Assembly: GCA_045837725.1 (NCBI GenBank)
Contig: JBEWZL010000184.1
Coordinates: forward strand, 62,001 to 126,000
Reading direction: 5' to 3'
Length of the DNA: 64,000 nucleotides
From: Vermamoeba vermiformis
Lineage: Eukaryota; Tubulinea; Echinamoebida
Within the stretch, counting starts at the first letter, position 1; each line of letters starts with the position of its first letter. This document shows positions 46,895 through 58,671 of this stretch, in pieces. Under the pieces are notes generated by a model, which worked only from the letters and a program-made list of their open reading frames with translations, was not told the DNA's origin and did not search any database. The position numbers and the translations under genes are program-made.

Positions 46895-47450
46895 TCACCA
46901 GTCCCCTATAATACTTGGTGTAGTAGCACTGCCCTCTAATAGCACTGTCTTGCCGTCTAAGCGCTGTGGCTGCAGATCGAGATGTGGTACGTGATTGATG
47001 TCTTCTTCAATAGGCTGCCAGCCTACATAAATAATTAACTATTTAATATTACAATACTAGGGCAATGAGTAGTACCTTCTGGGGGTGAGGGCGGTGGTGA
47101 CAACAAGAAATTACGCTCCAACTGCGGTACGGACAAGATGTGGTGCTGCAATGTGTCGTCATCCACTGGCTACAATACGCACATAATTAATATGAATTTA
47201 TGCCGTGCCACAACGCAGTCCGTACCTTGGTGTAGACGAGATCCTCCTCCACCAAACACTCCCTAGCCCGACACGCGGCACTCTCCAGCGCGTACACAAC
47301 CAGTGCGACATTGCAGTGCGGCACACAACGCACCAATCGCAGTGCGCCGTGGGGCTCGAACAGTGCGCGCAGTGTCGACTCGCTGCGTCCGTGCAGTCCG
47401 CGCAGCAGCAGTGTGTTGCTGTGTGTGTAGTGCTCTGTGGGGTGCTGCAT
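46895..47450 (-). CDS. RCAN: Calcipressin (RCAN), calcineurin regulator
   Basis: Three exons (47450-47226, 47169-47076, 47022-46895) give 148 residues. An RRM-like N-terminal domain (NTLLLRGLHGRSESTLRALF) leads to the family signature RNFLLSPPPSPPEGWQPIEE, which corresponds to the FLISPPxSPPxGW serine-proline motif that contacts calcineurin. A TTPSII sequence near the C terminus corresponds to the TTPSVVV block of animal RCANs, part of the calcineurin docking region. Calcipressins inhibit or assist the Ca2+/calmodulin-dependent phosphatase calcineurin in the cytosol. The protein is shorter than animal forms (about 197-250), mostly through a compact C terminus. It reads without damage. Confidence 0.88.
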
Positions 47451-47844
47451 AGTAAATAAATATTTATTGCGTGGTGTATTGCATCTAATGGTGTTGGAAG
47501 TGTTCTGAATCTGAGCTGGCAGTCAGGCTTGTCACTGCAGTTTCCTTATTAGGCAATTCTGCTCTTCTCTCGGCTAGTTCATGCGCGGTGCTGTCATTGT
47601 CATGCGTGCTGCACACTGCGCACTAGCAAGCTGAAGGTGGTGTAAATCCACTCTTAATGTACCGTTGGATCAGCTTTTGCGCACCTGACGAGAGCTGCAA
47701 TACTACCAATGAGAGCGAGTAATGTTGGACAATGTGCTGTTACGCGACTAGTGTTCAATTGTAGTACGTTGTTCGCATCGATGAATGCGCGCCATTATTG
47801 TATTCATATTCAAATCCACAACAACACCACAACTCACCTGGTCA
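47451..47844. other. Intergenic region between calcipressin and the HEAT-repeat gene (394 bp)
   Basis: This is a divergent promoter region with no RNA gene or open frame that I can support. It holds a TTTCCTTATTAGGCAAT motif near 47541 that resembles a word seen in several introns of the window. Confidence 0.6.
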
Positions 47845-50800
47845 ATGGCACAAGTACAGTGGCAGAATCTTATTGATGACCTCGTAGGTCTCATCAACAA
47901 GTAAGCAGCGCTTGTAGCTTGTTGTTGCGGCACTCCATTAATATTGAATAATATTTTTAAAGAAAAGCAAACGATCTCGATGTGTATTACGCACTCGATA
48001 GGATATTGGACGAGGTGAGGTCTGGTGGTAATTTTACAGACCACATTGAGGCACTATTGCAAGCGATCAGTCCCCTGATCACCTCCGTCAACTGGCACAT
48101 GATCCAATCCGTGCTGTTTGGCGCGCAACAGATCGTAGAGCAGTTCTTGCACTTCATTCAAGTCGATCTCGCTGCCAATACCTCGCCCTCGCTGCTCTCG
48201 CGCTACTCCAAGCAGATCGAGCACTGGATGCAGGACGGCGGCGTGTGGCTCAACTTTGTCAAGCACGGCGTGCAGTACAAGGGCAAGCGCGAGGTACGTG
48301 ATGCCGCTGCACAGTTCATCGGTGCCCTCTCGCTGCTCTGCTCCTCGCTGCCCGCTACTGCCGTGCCCAGTGCGTGGTACCACGAGCTGATCCACGCGCT
48401 GCTGCAGTGGAGCGAGGAGAGCAAGCCCGAGCCCTTCGAAACACTCGAGGGCACCATGATGGCACTCGGCTACTGGCTCTACAAAGCACGCCGTCAAGTC
48501 CTCGACGACGCGACACATCTGCAGCTGATTGCGCGCCTCGAACACTACACGCGCTACGACAACGCACAGGACAATGCGCGCTACATTCGACTGCAAGCAC
48601 TGCGCGGTGAGTGACACGCACAGTGACAGGTGTCAAGTACTAACCACGTGACAGGGCTGGAGCGCGCAGTGCGAGCGGGCACCCTGACGACAGCACGTGA
48701 TCAGCTGTTCGAGCACGTGATTGCACCGAGTCTCGCGGACAACAACATTGATGTGCGCAAAGCTGCCGCACAGCTCATGACCTCGTGGTCACGTGTCGTC
48801 TCATCGGAGCTCTCCACCAGGGCAGTGACCGCGCTGCTCGATCAGTTGCAGGCCAGTGTGCAGTGGGAGCAGCGTCACGGCATCAGTCACGCGCTGTACT
48901 TGGCGGCGCAGGACCGTGCCCTGGTAGATCGACTCGACCGCGCCCTGATTGACCGCACGATGACTGCCCTCACCGAACAAGTGCGTCACACACACAGCGA
49001 GTCCAAACAGTAAGTCACGTGATCTGTTCGCAGCGATCTCACTCTGACACGTGTCACACTTTCAGATCGCGCGGTGTGACAGTCGTCGCCAATGCCGCAG
49101 CACTGACGGCACTGAGCGAGCTGTGCATGACACTGCACGAGTCCATAGACGTGCACTTGTTGCCAGTCATCACCGAGGCCCTCGTCTCGCCGCTCGATCT
49201 CTTGCAGGACGCAGCTGGTCGTGCCTTCTATCGCCTCGGCACTGCTGCACCACAACTGCTCGGCACGCACCGCTTGGAACTGCTCGCACTCACCTACAAG
49301 TCACTCTTCCACTCCTCGCACCCCATTCAAGAGCTCGCCAATCGCACGCGACGAGATCTGGCGGGTGATGCACAGGCCCTGGTGCGCGAGGAGTGGCCGC
49401 GCTTGATGCGAGCCCTGCTGCGCGAGATTGCCAGTGAGAACCCCGATGTGCGCGAGGCAGTGTGGAAGGCCATTGACGAGCTGAGCGGTCAACACTTGCC
49501 TGGTCTGAGTGCTGAGCCGTGGTGCGCGCAGATCATCGCTGCAGCACAGCACTCGCTCGCCACGGAGAAGAGTGAATTCGCCCTCGCTGCCACCTGTCGC
49601 GCACTGGGCCGATACATTGCACTGATTGAGCAGCCGCAACAACTCACCGCTCCGTTCTGGGGCCTGCTCGCTGCACTGTGGAGCGATGCCACCACTGCAA
49701 CTGGCACCGTGCTCACGGCTGCTGTCGAGTGTCTGGTGGCACTCTTGACACGTGTCAACTCGTACCAAGCAGGCGCAGTGCCCGATCCCCTCGTGCTGGC
49801 GTGGATTGGTCTGGCACGTGACGATGAGCCCTCGGTGCGCAGCAGTGCAGTGTGGTCCTACGCACGTGTCACGCAGCACTTGACACCCCGCACAGTGATT
49901 GACACATCGCGTGCGCTGTTGAACAACGACCAGTTTGAGGACCGATGGTGCGACATTGCTGTCACGTGGAGTCGTTACGGCAGTGGCATTTGGTCACGTG
50001 CCACCCCTGATGAGCGCAAAGACGCCTGTCACGTGGCACTGGCAGCACTCGTGGGCCCTGCTTCGGATGACACTGCTGCCCTGGCTGCGTGGATCCACGT
50101 GCTGCACGACTTGACATCACGCGACACAAGTGTGACACCAGCCCTGGTGCGCAGCATGCGCAGTGCACTGTTGCACGTGCTGACTGACTCGCGCACTGAA
50201 CTCGACATTGAGGACTTGGCAGAATGGGCGGACCACTTGCCCGAAGAGGAACTCGATTTAACTGAAGCACGTGATGTGGACAGCACGAAGAAGAAGGGCA
50301 AAGCTAAGGACAAGCGACAGCAAGCCCTGGCATTCTGGCTCAAGTTGACAGCTGTCAGCGAGCTGTTCGCGCACTTGACGCACAAATTCACGCAATCAGA
50401 AGATGAAATTTCAGCCAAATATGTCGACCTGATCACGTGCGTATTATTTATTTACACTGACACTAGTATTAACTCATTTCATTAGGGCGGTGGTTGAGTC
50501 ACTCAAGCCCGGCGATGTGTTGCTGCACTACGTCGAGCACGTGATCGATGCTGTCAACAAACACGACAGCACTCTCGCGCAACAGCTCGCCAAGCTCCGT
50601 CCAGGCAAGTATTTACATTATAACTAAATCCGACTTCACCACTGTCAAACATTGACGAACAACGATTAATTGCCATATATGGAATAGTGCCCGCCACGCA
50701 GAGCCTGGAAGAGATCGCAGCGCATTGGAAGAGTGTCAAATTGACAGCGGAACAATGGGCAACACTGCTGTCGCAATCACGTGCGGCACTGAACGCAATG

Positions 50801-51785
50801 AATGGCGCGCAATCCAGTCACGTGATCTTGCTGGCCCTGGTGAAGAGTGCCGTGGCCCTGCTCGATCAGTGCGTGGACGCGCAGGACTCACTCGCCACAC
50901 GTCTGTTGCGCGCTCAATTGTTGCACGTGATCAGCACTGCTGTCAAACACGTGCAAGATGTGACTGTGGACGACGCACGTGATTGGTTGGTGACCACGTG
51001 GTCTACAGTGAGTGACGCGGACAACGCCATGACACCTGAGAACTTGGAGGACCCGACAGCGGATCAGAGCAAAGAAGTCGAGCAGTGGTGTCACGCGACT
51101 GCACGTGCTGCATTCACAATCACTGGCCTCGTGCATCAACTCGATCACGTGACCGGAAATCTCCTCGCGGCCCTGGGAGAGGAACGCGAAGAACTGCTGG
51201 AACAAGTGCGCGACGAGGCATTCAACGAAGACACGGACGAGAGCGAGAGCTTGGCACTGCTGTCCGTGCTGTCCAGTGTCGCGCAACAGTCACGTGACCT
51301 CGACGCGCAGCTCTGGACACAGTGCGTGCAGTACCTCACACGCGCTGCTTCACTGCAGAACGAGCAGCACTACTGCACTGTAGCACGCATCTTGCACACT
51401 GTGGCACAGCACTTGACAAGTGACAGCTACACGCAGCACGTGACTGAACTGCAACAACTGCTCGAGTGGGGCAGCAAGCGCGAAGTAATTCACGTGGACG
51501 AAGGCAAGAGTGCGGCACTGCTGTTCAGTGTGGGATACAAATTGGCAGAGATCGGTAAGTGACACGTGTCATTCGATAACCTCCACACACTCACCGTAGT
51601 TACGTGCAGAGCCGAGCAGTGCCTTGCAACAACAGCTGTCAGACATGATCTTCAACGAGGACATTGAAGACGAGTGTCGCATGGCACTCTTGTCCGCGGT
51701 GAGTGGCACCTTGCCACTGCCCACTCGACAGGAGAGTCTCACGGCCAACGAGACCTTCCACAAGACTGCGCAGAACATTGCTTAA
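47845..51785 (+). CDS. Large HEAT/ARM-repeat protein, not identified
   Basis: Seven exons (47845-47900, 47963-48606, 48655-49009, 49066-50436, 50486-50604, 50688-51554, 51610-51785) join in frame to 1195 residues. I do not recognise an orthologue. The protein is alpha-helical throughout with repeated HEAT-like units, such as ISHALYLAAQDRALVDRL, PLDLLQDAAGRAFYRLG and NPDVREAVWKAIDELSG. A short basic segment (STKKKGKAKDKRQQ) interrupts it near residue 800, and a likely coiled or loop region follows. There is no signal peptide or membrane helix. Proteins of this shape serve as scaffolds or transport receptors, but nothing here proves either. One intron (50605-50687) has a GC donor, and the palindrome TGACACGTGTCA occurs in two introns and one exon. 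Confidence 0.85.
50605..50687 (+). other. GC-AG intron in the HEAT-repeat gene
   Basis: The donor is CCAG/GCAAGT and the acceptor GAATAG/TGCCC. Only this pairing keeps the frame (RP-V-PATQSLEE). GT choices nearby shift the frame. Confidence 0.75.
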
Positions 51786-51836
51786 TCACACCAATAAACA
51801 GACCCAGTGCACTATATACACCTTTATTACACAGCT

Positions 51837-53032
51837 CTATTTGTGCTTGTTCGGATCAAACACTTCCCACCGCGACATGGGGTGCAGATGTTTGTTGCGC
51901 TCGTAGAACTGACGCGTCACGATCTTCGCGGCGTGGGACTGCACGAATGAGTTAGTACTGCATAGAGATATATATATATGTACCGCGCTATTCACGTACC
52001 TCGTTGCTCGCTGTGCCGTCGCTGAGTCGGATGTCTTGCTTCACTTCCCACTCGAACAGCGGGCCTGTCTTGCCGCGCGCACGTGTCTCAATCAGCTCGT
52101 AGAAGGTGTAGTGCTGTCAACTGCTGTCAGCGATCACGTGATTTACTAGAATGACACGTGTCACTCCTACCTGCGGAATAATGGCGTCCTCTTTCACGAA
52201 CAACAAGCTGTCCACTGGCACTCCGCGCAGTTCAGTGAATTCCTTGCGCGCAATGTCCAAGAACTGTTCGACAGTAGTGCCACGTGTCACCGTCACTTGT
52301 GCGCGGTGATTCAGTCCGTCGTAGTAATTGCAGTGCACTTTGAGCGGCGCGGACTTGATCCGCTCTTGTTCCTCCAGCCACTCGCGCTTCAATCGCTCGC
52401 GCTCCTGTGCCTCGCGCTCCTCACGCTCCTTGTCGGGCAAGAAGGAGGTGTCGACCGTCGGGTCTTTGCCTAATTTCTTCATCGTCGGAGCAGATCCGCT
52501 CTCGTTCTCGGTCTTGGCTCGCTTGTTGTTTATAGTGAACTCCTCTTCTTCCTCCTCACCCTCGAGATCAAATGACAGCTTGCTCTTATTTATTTGCGCT
52601 ATTTTTCTTTTCTTCGCATTGCTGCAAGAGGTCAGATCCCGATCCAAATTCCAATCTCCAATAAATACAGCGAAATTATCGGCTATTACTTACTTGTCTT
52701 GTTGTCGTTGCTCTTGCGATTCTACTTTGAGGCGTTTCTTCTGAAATTCATCGAGCGTGTGAAATCCAACAGTCTCTTCTTTGAGCTGCTCTTCCAACAC
52801 ACTCTTCTGCGAGCTGAACTTGTCGCTGATAGACACAACACCTACTTGCGACTCTTTGCGCAGCTTGTTGACTTGTTCTTGGTGTTGCCGCTGCATCTGC
52901 TCGCGTTCTTTTTGAAGACGCAAGATGCGATTTATATCCACTACAATCGCGCGTTAGACCGTTAGCATAGCTCTAATACCTCATATTGAGTAGCAGCCAG
53001 GACGTACCATCAGTGCCTTTGTACTCGGTCAT
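51837..53032 (-). CDS. FAM50A: XAP5/FAM50 family nuclear protein
   Basis: Five exons (53032-53008, 52940-52694, 52621-52171, 52113-52000, 51938-51837) give 312 residues; FAM50A has 339. The start MTEYKGTDVDINRILRLQKE and the KFSSQKSVLEEQLKEETVG region match the coiled N-terminal half, and the C-terminal XAP5 domain is clear: EQFLDIARKEFTELRGV, LLFVKEDAIIPQHYTFYELI, RGKTGPLFEWEVKQDIRL and RQFYERNKHLHPMSRWEVFD. A basic stretch (NNAKKRKIAQINK) could serve as a nuclear signal. FAM50 proteins associate with the spliceosome C complex. The final residues KHK are basic. Exon 1 is only 25 nt of coding sequence. Confidence 0.95.
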
Positions 53033-53164
53033 GTGTGGTGTTCAGTGCTCGGCGCGAATCTGCAATGAATTCGCAGCGCTGATTGGACAATTAGAGCACA
53101 GGCAAGTAGAGTGTTAATAGGGTAGTTATTTACATGACTTATGACACAACAGTATTATACATCG

Positions 53165-54311
53165 CTACAGGCCCTGCACGCGCGTCAAGGACTGGATCTG
53201 CTCGCCACATCTGGGACAGGGTGCTTTGCTGTCCTCCAAGAGCAGCAGCTGCAGACAATAGTAGCAGCCTATATGCCCGCACTTGCTCGCGTGGGACATC
53301 TGCGGCACTGCACCACACACCACGCACGCACTGCTCTCTGTCACCGTGCGAGGGGCGGAATAATTGCTCCACCAGTGACGCGTGACACGTGTCAAATAGT
53401 GTCTGGCGCGGTGCAGCTCCAACATGGGCACGATGAACTGCATGAATTCAGTGAAGCCGTTCCACACCAGCTGTCGATTCATGTACTCGAAGCTGATCTT
53501 GCGCGCGATGCTCGGTCGGCGGTACAAGAGCCGGATGCGCAACACACGGTGCACGAGGGTGAGGTACTGGCCTGCTCGAGGACATTAATCGGCAGTCCTA
53601 ACTATAGTGTATGTATAATGTACATATATATATGGTACGCACCCGAGTACAAGAAGTGCAGGTAGTTGAGCAGCGAGAGCACTTTGAGCACACTCAGCGC
53701 GCGATGTTGCAACACACGACGCTGCGCACTGACTGGCAGCACGTGACTGAGCACGTGACCGGGCACGTGACCCAATCTCGCGCTGAGATACTTGTAGCCA
53801 CTGGTCGCTAAAAATAGCAGCACTTTCTTGGTCGGGGTGAGTGCCGCAAAGTAGAGATTTTGCAGCTGATTGCCATATGTGGTGTTGAGAGACCACACGC
53901 TGATGCGAAATATAATTAATTCGAGGAACAGCTCGAGCTCGGGGGTGAATCTGCTGATCGACTCGGCCTGGGTGAAGTGTCAGTGGTTAATTATTTTATT
54001 ATTTTTCCTGCGTGTGTCTTTATTGCGTATGCTTAATTCGCAATTTCATGTCCAGCTGGCTATTATTTAAAATTTACCTTGAAAAATGAGAAGATCTTCA
54101 TAAATTGCATTTTTAAAATGTCATTCAGCTCTTTATCTAATATTTGTGCGTCCAGTTGATTAACGCGCAATATTCTGACTTGAGACGCATCTCGGGGCTG
54201 TCCCATCAATTTGTCTTGGTAATCCAGCAGCGTTGGTTGGATCTTGCTTGCTTCTTGTTGCCACTCATTCTCAATCTGCGGCAACACCGACGGTACGACT
54301 GCCTCGTTCAT
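53165..54311 (-). CDS. PEX2: Peroxisome biogenesis factor PEX2 (RING E3 ligase)
   Basis: Three exons (54311-54078, 53967-53643, 53571-53165) give 321 residues; human PEX2 has 305. RILRVNQLDAQILDKELNDI at the N terminus matches RISQLDAxxLD. Membrane segments follow in the middle, with SLLNYLHFLYSG, and then ISFEYMNRQLVWNGFTEFM, the strongest PEX2 block. The RING is CVVCGAVPQMSHASKCGHIG with CYYC and CPRCG. PEX2 sits in the peroxisomal membrane with PEX10 and PEX12 and ubiquitinates PEX5 so that the receptor can be recycled. The exon 3 sequence contains one copy of the TGACACGTGTCA palindrome (LTRVT), just before the ring. Confidence 0.92.
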
Positions 54312-54681
54312 ATTGATGTGGCGTGTTGTTTCATCGGTGATTGGTCTTCAACTGTGTTGGGGAACTGGATCTGTCCCGAAGCAGAACGAGCACGTGCTCG
54401 TTAACGGCAGTCACGTGATCGAGCTGGATGCGATGTCCATCACACGTACTATATTAGCGAGGTACACTAGTGCATTGTCAGCACCACTTTATTGAGGTGT
54501 CAGTACACAGCCATCACACACGTATGCTCTCATCAGTCGTGTGGTCCTCAGTACCGGGCTCAGTAGTAGTGCCGGTCTGTACATATCACTGCACCGGGCT
54601 CAGTACTCATCACTGCACTGTACATGACACGAGACACAACACATATTCACACGAGACATCACTATCGGCACCCCCATTGCT

Positions 54682-55662
54682 TCACTGTTTGAGTGCCTCC
54701 AAGCGCTTGGTCACGTGCTCAATCAGCTCACTCGTGTGCAGGTCCAGTGGATGTGCACTGCCACGTGCTGCTTCGTACTTGCGCGCTTTGTCCCACAGCT
54801 CCAAGCAGCGGAACAAGTCCTCGAGAGTGGCACTGAGTGTCTTGGTGCCACCAGCTGTCAACTCACTCAAGTGTCGCACGTCGTGCTCGCACTTGTCGCG
54901 CTGCAGCATGAAGATGCGTGCGTAGCAGAACGACAGGACGAGGTAGCACAGTGCGGCACGCTGCTCGTCATCACGTGACAGACACACACTCACGGCATGG
55001 ACTAGCAGCGCGGCACTCGAGCGATACAGCAGCACGCGCTTGGCCAGATCGAGGTGTGGTGCGCACAGTGTCGCGCGCGCGTAGGTGAGAGTCGAGTGTA
55101 TATAGCACTCCACGCCCTCACTCGAGTGCTTGTGCTTGTCGCCGCGGTGCTTCAACTGCTTGGCGTCCTCCATCAGCCGGTTGTACTCGCTCGTGTCTTC
55201 ATCGCCCTCAGCCACTTCTTTGCGCTTCTTCTGCGGGTCTGTGATCGCTGCGTCAGATTCGCGCTTGCGTTTGACACCACGCGACTCAGAGTCGTTGAGT
55301 TTGAGCTGATAGGCCTTGACGATCTTGTTGATAATCTTGCTGTCAATGGCTGCTATGGGCTCGACGATTGGTGCACTCATTTCCTTGTTATAATTAGTGC
55401 ATTACAGATAGATTCGACTACGTAGGGTCGTACCTGAAGCAGCTGTTCAATTGTAGGAGATCTGGAAATTTACAATTAAAATTAGTTTAACGTGAAATTA
55501 ATTTTAAAAATTAGACATAAATTAGCCAACATACATTGAGTCAGCAACAGCAGATTGGGAGTCTTCTGATTGAAAAGTGCCGTATTGAGCGCGAAATTTA
55601 TCCTTGCTCAAATCGACCGGCAAGTCCATATTCTTAATTCGTTCGTCCAATGTACTGGCCAT
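54682..55662 (-). CDS. AF4/FMR2 C-terminal-homology-domain protein
   Basis: Three exons (55662-55535, 55461-55434, 55383-54682) give 285 residues. The C-terminal 190 residues resemble the AF4/FMR2 C-terminal homology domain of AFF1-AFF4: a helix LMEDAKQLKHRGDK (compare YLEEAKKLKHNAD), then DDEQRAALCYLVLSFCYARI, FMLQRDKCEHDVRHLSE (compare [20 protein letters not shown]) and ELWDKARKY. A nuclear-signal-like GVKRKRESDA with KKRKE precedes it. In animals this domain drives dimerisation of AFF proteins, the scaffolds of super elongation complexes. The long disordered N-terminal region with the P-TEFb, ELL and AF9 docking sites is absent here; only a short N terminus (LDERIKNMDLPVDL) remains. The assignment rests on residue patterns I compared from memory. 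Confidence 0.65.
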
Positions 55663-55903
55663 GGTGGTGGTGGTATTGTTTGCAACTTGATTACGACACG
55701 ACAGCAGTTGCTCGGCTAATTGAGAGTCTGACCACACGAGTCAGAGGCTATTTTGGCGAGCCAGAGACAGCACGAAAAGGCGAAAGAAAAAGCGAAGGAA
55801 AAAAACACTCGGGTAAAATCAGGCCGAAAAATAATAGGAGCCGTTTGAAATCAGTTCAGAGCACCGCTCCCACTCAAAACAACACAAATAACACCTGCAC
55901 ACT

Positions 55904-56709
55904 ATGTACAACACCTTGTTGTCCGTTTTACTTGCTGATGACGCAACCCCCGCCGTTGCTTCATTCTTCGGATTTATGGGCGCTGCTTCTGCCTTGATTT
56001 TCACTTGTAAGTAGACATTGAATGTTTTGACATTATGGAATATATTTATAGTTAATTCGGTAATTTTTTAAATAATTATCGGTTAATTTGTACGAAATAC
56101 GATCTTGGTTAATCTAATCTCCTTTTCTTGTGAACATTCAATTAAGCCAATTAATATGAATAGGCCTCGGTGCTGGTTATGGTACTGCTAAGGCTGGTGT
56201 TGGTGTCGCTTCTATGGGTGTGATTAGGCCCGACCTCGTCATGAAATCTATCATTCCCGTTATTATGGCTGGTGTCATCGGTATTTACGGTCTGATTATT
56301 GCTGTCTTTCTTGCTTCTCCTAGTAAGTGTTAATGAGCACATTTTGCTACTCAATACTGCATTTTTACTGACTAAATCTGAATTGTAACCGATCTACATC
56401 CAGATCGTTACGCAATTATTATTATTGCAAACAAATACCGCAACATTACTAACGCACCAATTAATAGTTCAATCCACTGGCTACACTGAATTCAAGGGCT
56501 TCGCTGCTCTCGGCTCTGGTCTCTCAGTCGGTCTCGCAGGTCTCGCTGCTGGCATGTCGATCGGCATTGTCGGTGACGCTGGTGTGCGCGCTAACGCTCA
56601 ACAACCTAAGATCTTCGTCGGTCTCATTCTCATTCTCATTTTTGCTGAAGCCTTGGCTTTGTACGGTTTGATCGTCGCCCTCGTTATTGGTCTTAAGGCC
56701 AACTCTTAA
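55904..56709 (+). CDS. ATP6V0C: V-type H+-ATPase 16-kDa proteolipid subunit c
   Basis: Three exons (55904-56006, 56164-56322, 56468-56709) give 167 residues, the standard size. Four transmembrane helices are present, in two repeats: [20 protein letters not shown] and [18 protein letters not shown], then [19 protein letters not shown] and [20 protein letters not shown]. The essential glutamate of helix 4 lies in [10 protein letters not shown]. The subunit forms the rotating c ring that carries protons across vacuolar, lysosomal and endosomal membranes. The alternative subunit c'' would have an extra N-terminal helix, which is absent. AATAAA-like polyadenylation signals occur soon after the stop. 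It is divergent from the AF4/FMR2-type gene with 241 bp between starts. Confidence 0.97.
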
Positions 56710-57084
56710 GCTCTTAATAAGACGAGCGTATTGATATTAATTTATTTTTAATAAACTCATTTTTCGAAACAACGAATTATCATGCAGCCCCGCGCGAAGA
56801 ATTTGACCACTGTCGAAATTTAGCAAAGGTTCGGAGCAAGCTAACTTTCACGTCAGTGATGACAGACGCCAGCGTCGTACCAGGCCTTTAATCTTAATCA
56901 GAAGGCGTACATTTTTTTAGCTTGAGATGTTTGGCGATGCACGTCGATTGCAAGGGATGATGATGCTGGTAGCAGTAGCGTAGAATTCTGAGTTGAGCCT
57001 ATCGCAATCCTCCCAGATCTGCCATCAATCATCAACTCAACTGGGAGCTTTTTACACGTGGAGATGGGACATATGATTTATAGC

Positions 57085-58035
57085 CAACGGCGGACGTCCC
57101 GTCCACCAAAAATTGGACATCCGCCAAGGACCACACGTCTGCCGACCATACATTATATAGTACAAAGTTTTTAATAGGATTTCTATATGCCATGTGTGTG
57201 GTTAAGCATATCCCTTCCATATAAAAAGGTTTGCCACCATGCTGGACAAAGATACAGGAGGTCGTCCTGCACATGGTGAGCAAGGTGTCCGTCCATGGTC
57301 AGGGTGTCCGTCCGTGGTCAGGGTGTCCGTCCATGGACAGGGTGTCCACCGTGGACAGGGCGTCCACCGACCTTAGTAATTGACCAATTCAAATCACCTT
57401 GTTTCAGCATGTAGAACATGAATATAATATGGGTGGATTTTGCTTTCTGGTGGCTGAGGAGTGCTGTAGAACGGAGAGTAGGAGGGGATGAAGTTGCCAT
57501 ACATTGGTGATTTCAGCAACCCCCATTTAAGTACTAGCACAGAGATTAACCACCCGTACAAAGATTGATTATGAATTTTCTGGCCATTTTGTTGCTTACA
57601 TATGAAGAACTCCCATTGAAGTTGGTTGCAAAAAAAAGGTTACTTATACAGAACCAACCTCATGCATCAATAGTTCTGTCTAGAACTTAGTGTATTTTCA
57701 ATTCTCTACAAATTTTATGTTGCTGAAAGGGTGTGCATGTCAACTTTTTTGTATCAGCTTTGATTTGAGTGCATGCATAGATTTGGAAGCTGCTTCTATA
57801 GTTGTTGAAACTGCAAACATTTGGAGCCAAGTGAGGTATGCAGAAGATTAGTTCTGTTGATGAGTCTAATTTTTCCAGCTCCTTTAGAAATTATCCATCA
57901 GATACACTGGATATAGCAGAAACATATCAATAATACAATAATTTAAGCAGTTGCTGCAACTGTCAGAGAAAACCTAATGTCAGCGGACGCCCCGTCCACG
58001 GTGGACGCCCTGCCCATGGTGGATGTCCAGCGCAC
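57085..58035. mobile_element. Possible foldback/MITE-like element with GTCC-rich inverted ends
   Basis: The left side (about 57085-57380) has a short hairpin, GGCGGACGTCC ... GGACATCCGCC at 57090-57127, and then tandem GTCC units ending GGGCGTCCACCGACCTTAG. The right side (about 57975-58030) holds an inverted match: its reverse complement reads CCATGGGCAGGGCGTCCACC and on to GTCCGCTGACATTAG. Between them lies about 600 bp of AT-rich sequence with no open frame. This fits a non-autonomous DNA element. Exact ends and target duplications could not be fixed. Confidence 0.4.
57286..57375 (+). repeat. GTCCGTCCATGG minisatellite, period about 19-20 bp
   Basis: About four and a half imperfect units follow each other: each has GTCCGTCC, then ATGG, GTGG or a close variant, then TCAGGGT or ACAGGGT. 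The later units change toward GTCCACCGTGGACAGGG. Related sequence recurs in inverted orientation at 57979-58030. Confidence 0.8.
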
Positions 58036-58598
58036 AATATGCAAGCCGACCTCCACAACATAAAAAAGTATGTATGATGCAAAAATTTTTGGACATTTAG
58101 GTGACAATGAATTGTAGCTAAAGTTCAGTGGTGCATAAAATACGTATAGTTGTGCTGTACACAGTATGTGCTGATGGATGGGTTCATACTTAATGCTGAA
58201 AATTTACAAATTGCTGTCACTACAATATCATTGACAATTACTCATATCTTCTTGTTATATAGTGATAGTTCTATGTATTTCCAAAGTTTAAATGGTTTTG
58301 CAGCATATAGAACAAAGTTCTGTTACTTAAGTTCTTTGCAGAACAATGCCATTTTCAGCCTCCTGCGCTTAGCCCAATGCCTCCTGATGCCAATAGTAGT
58401 CCTTCTTGGGTCCACTGGTGCTAATGGCAAAGTTTGGTTTAAGTTGGTCAATTACTAACATCAGATGATGCAGCAACCCCAGACGGATGCATCCTGTTCA
58501 GCCTGGCAATCCCCCAGGTTCTGTGTGGAACTAGCATTGGATCTCCAGACTCAATCAAAGTGCTCAGGTGGGCTCTGGGGGACGGCCAGGCCAAATTG

Positions 58599-58671
58599 GC
58601 CAGGGTGGCCGGTAAGACTTGTGATTTTGCCAGGAAGGATACAGGAGCAGGTTCAATTCCTGCTGCTGCCA
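58599..58671 (+). other. tRNA-like RNA polymerase III relic
   Basis: A box A-like TGGCCGGTAAG at 58606 and a box B GGTTCAATTCC at 58650 are 44 nt apart, the tRNA spacing. A perfect five-pair T stem (GCAGG with CCTGC) encloses TTCAATT, and TTTTTT follows at 58672. The acceptor stem pairs poorly and I cannot read a sound anticodon arm, so this is more likely a tRNA pseudogene or the head of a tRNA-derived SINE than a working tRNA. Confidence 0.45.

Noticed and set aside
57286-57375. Regular short repeats that look CRISPR-like at first sight
   Set aside because: The units are directly adjacent and imperfect with no spacers, and the host is a eukaryote.
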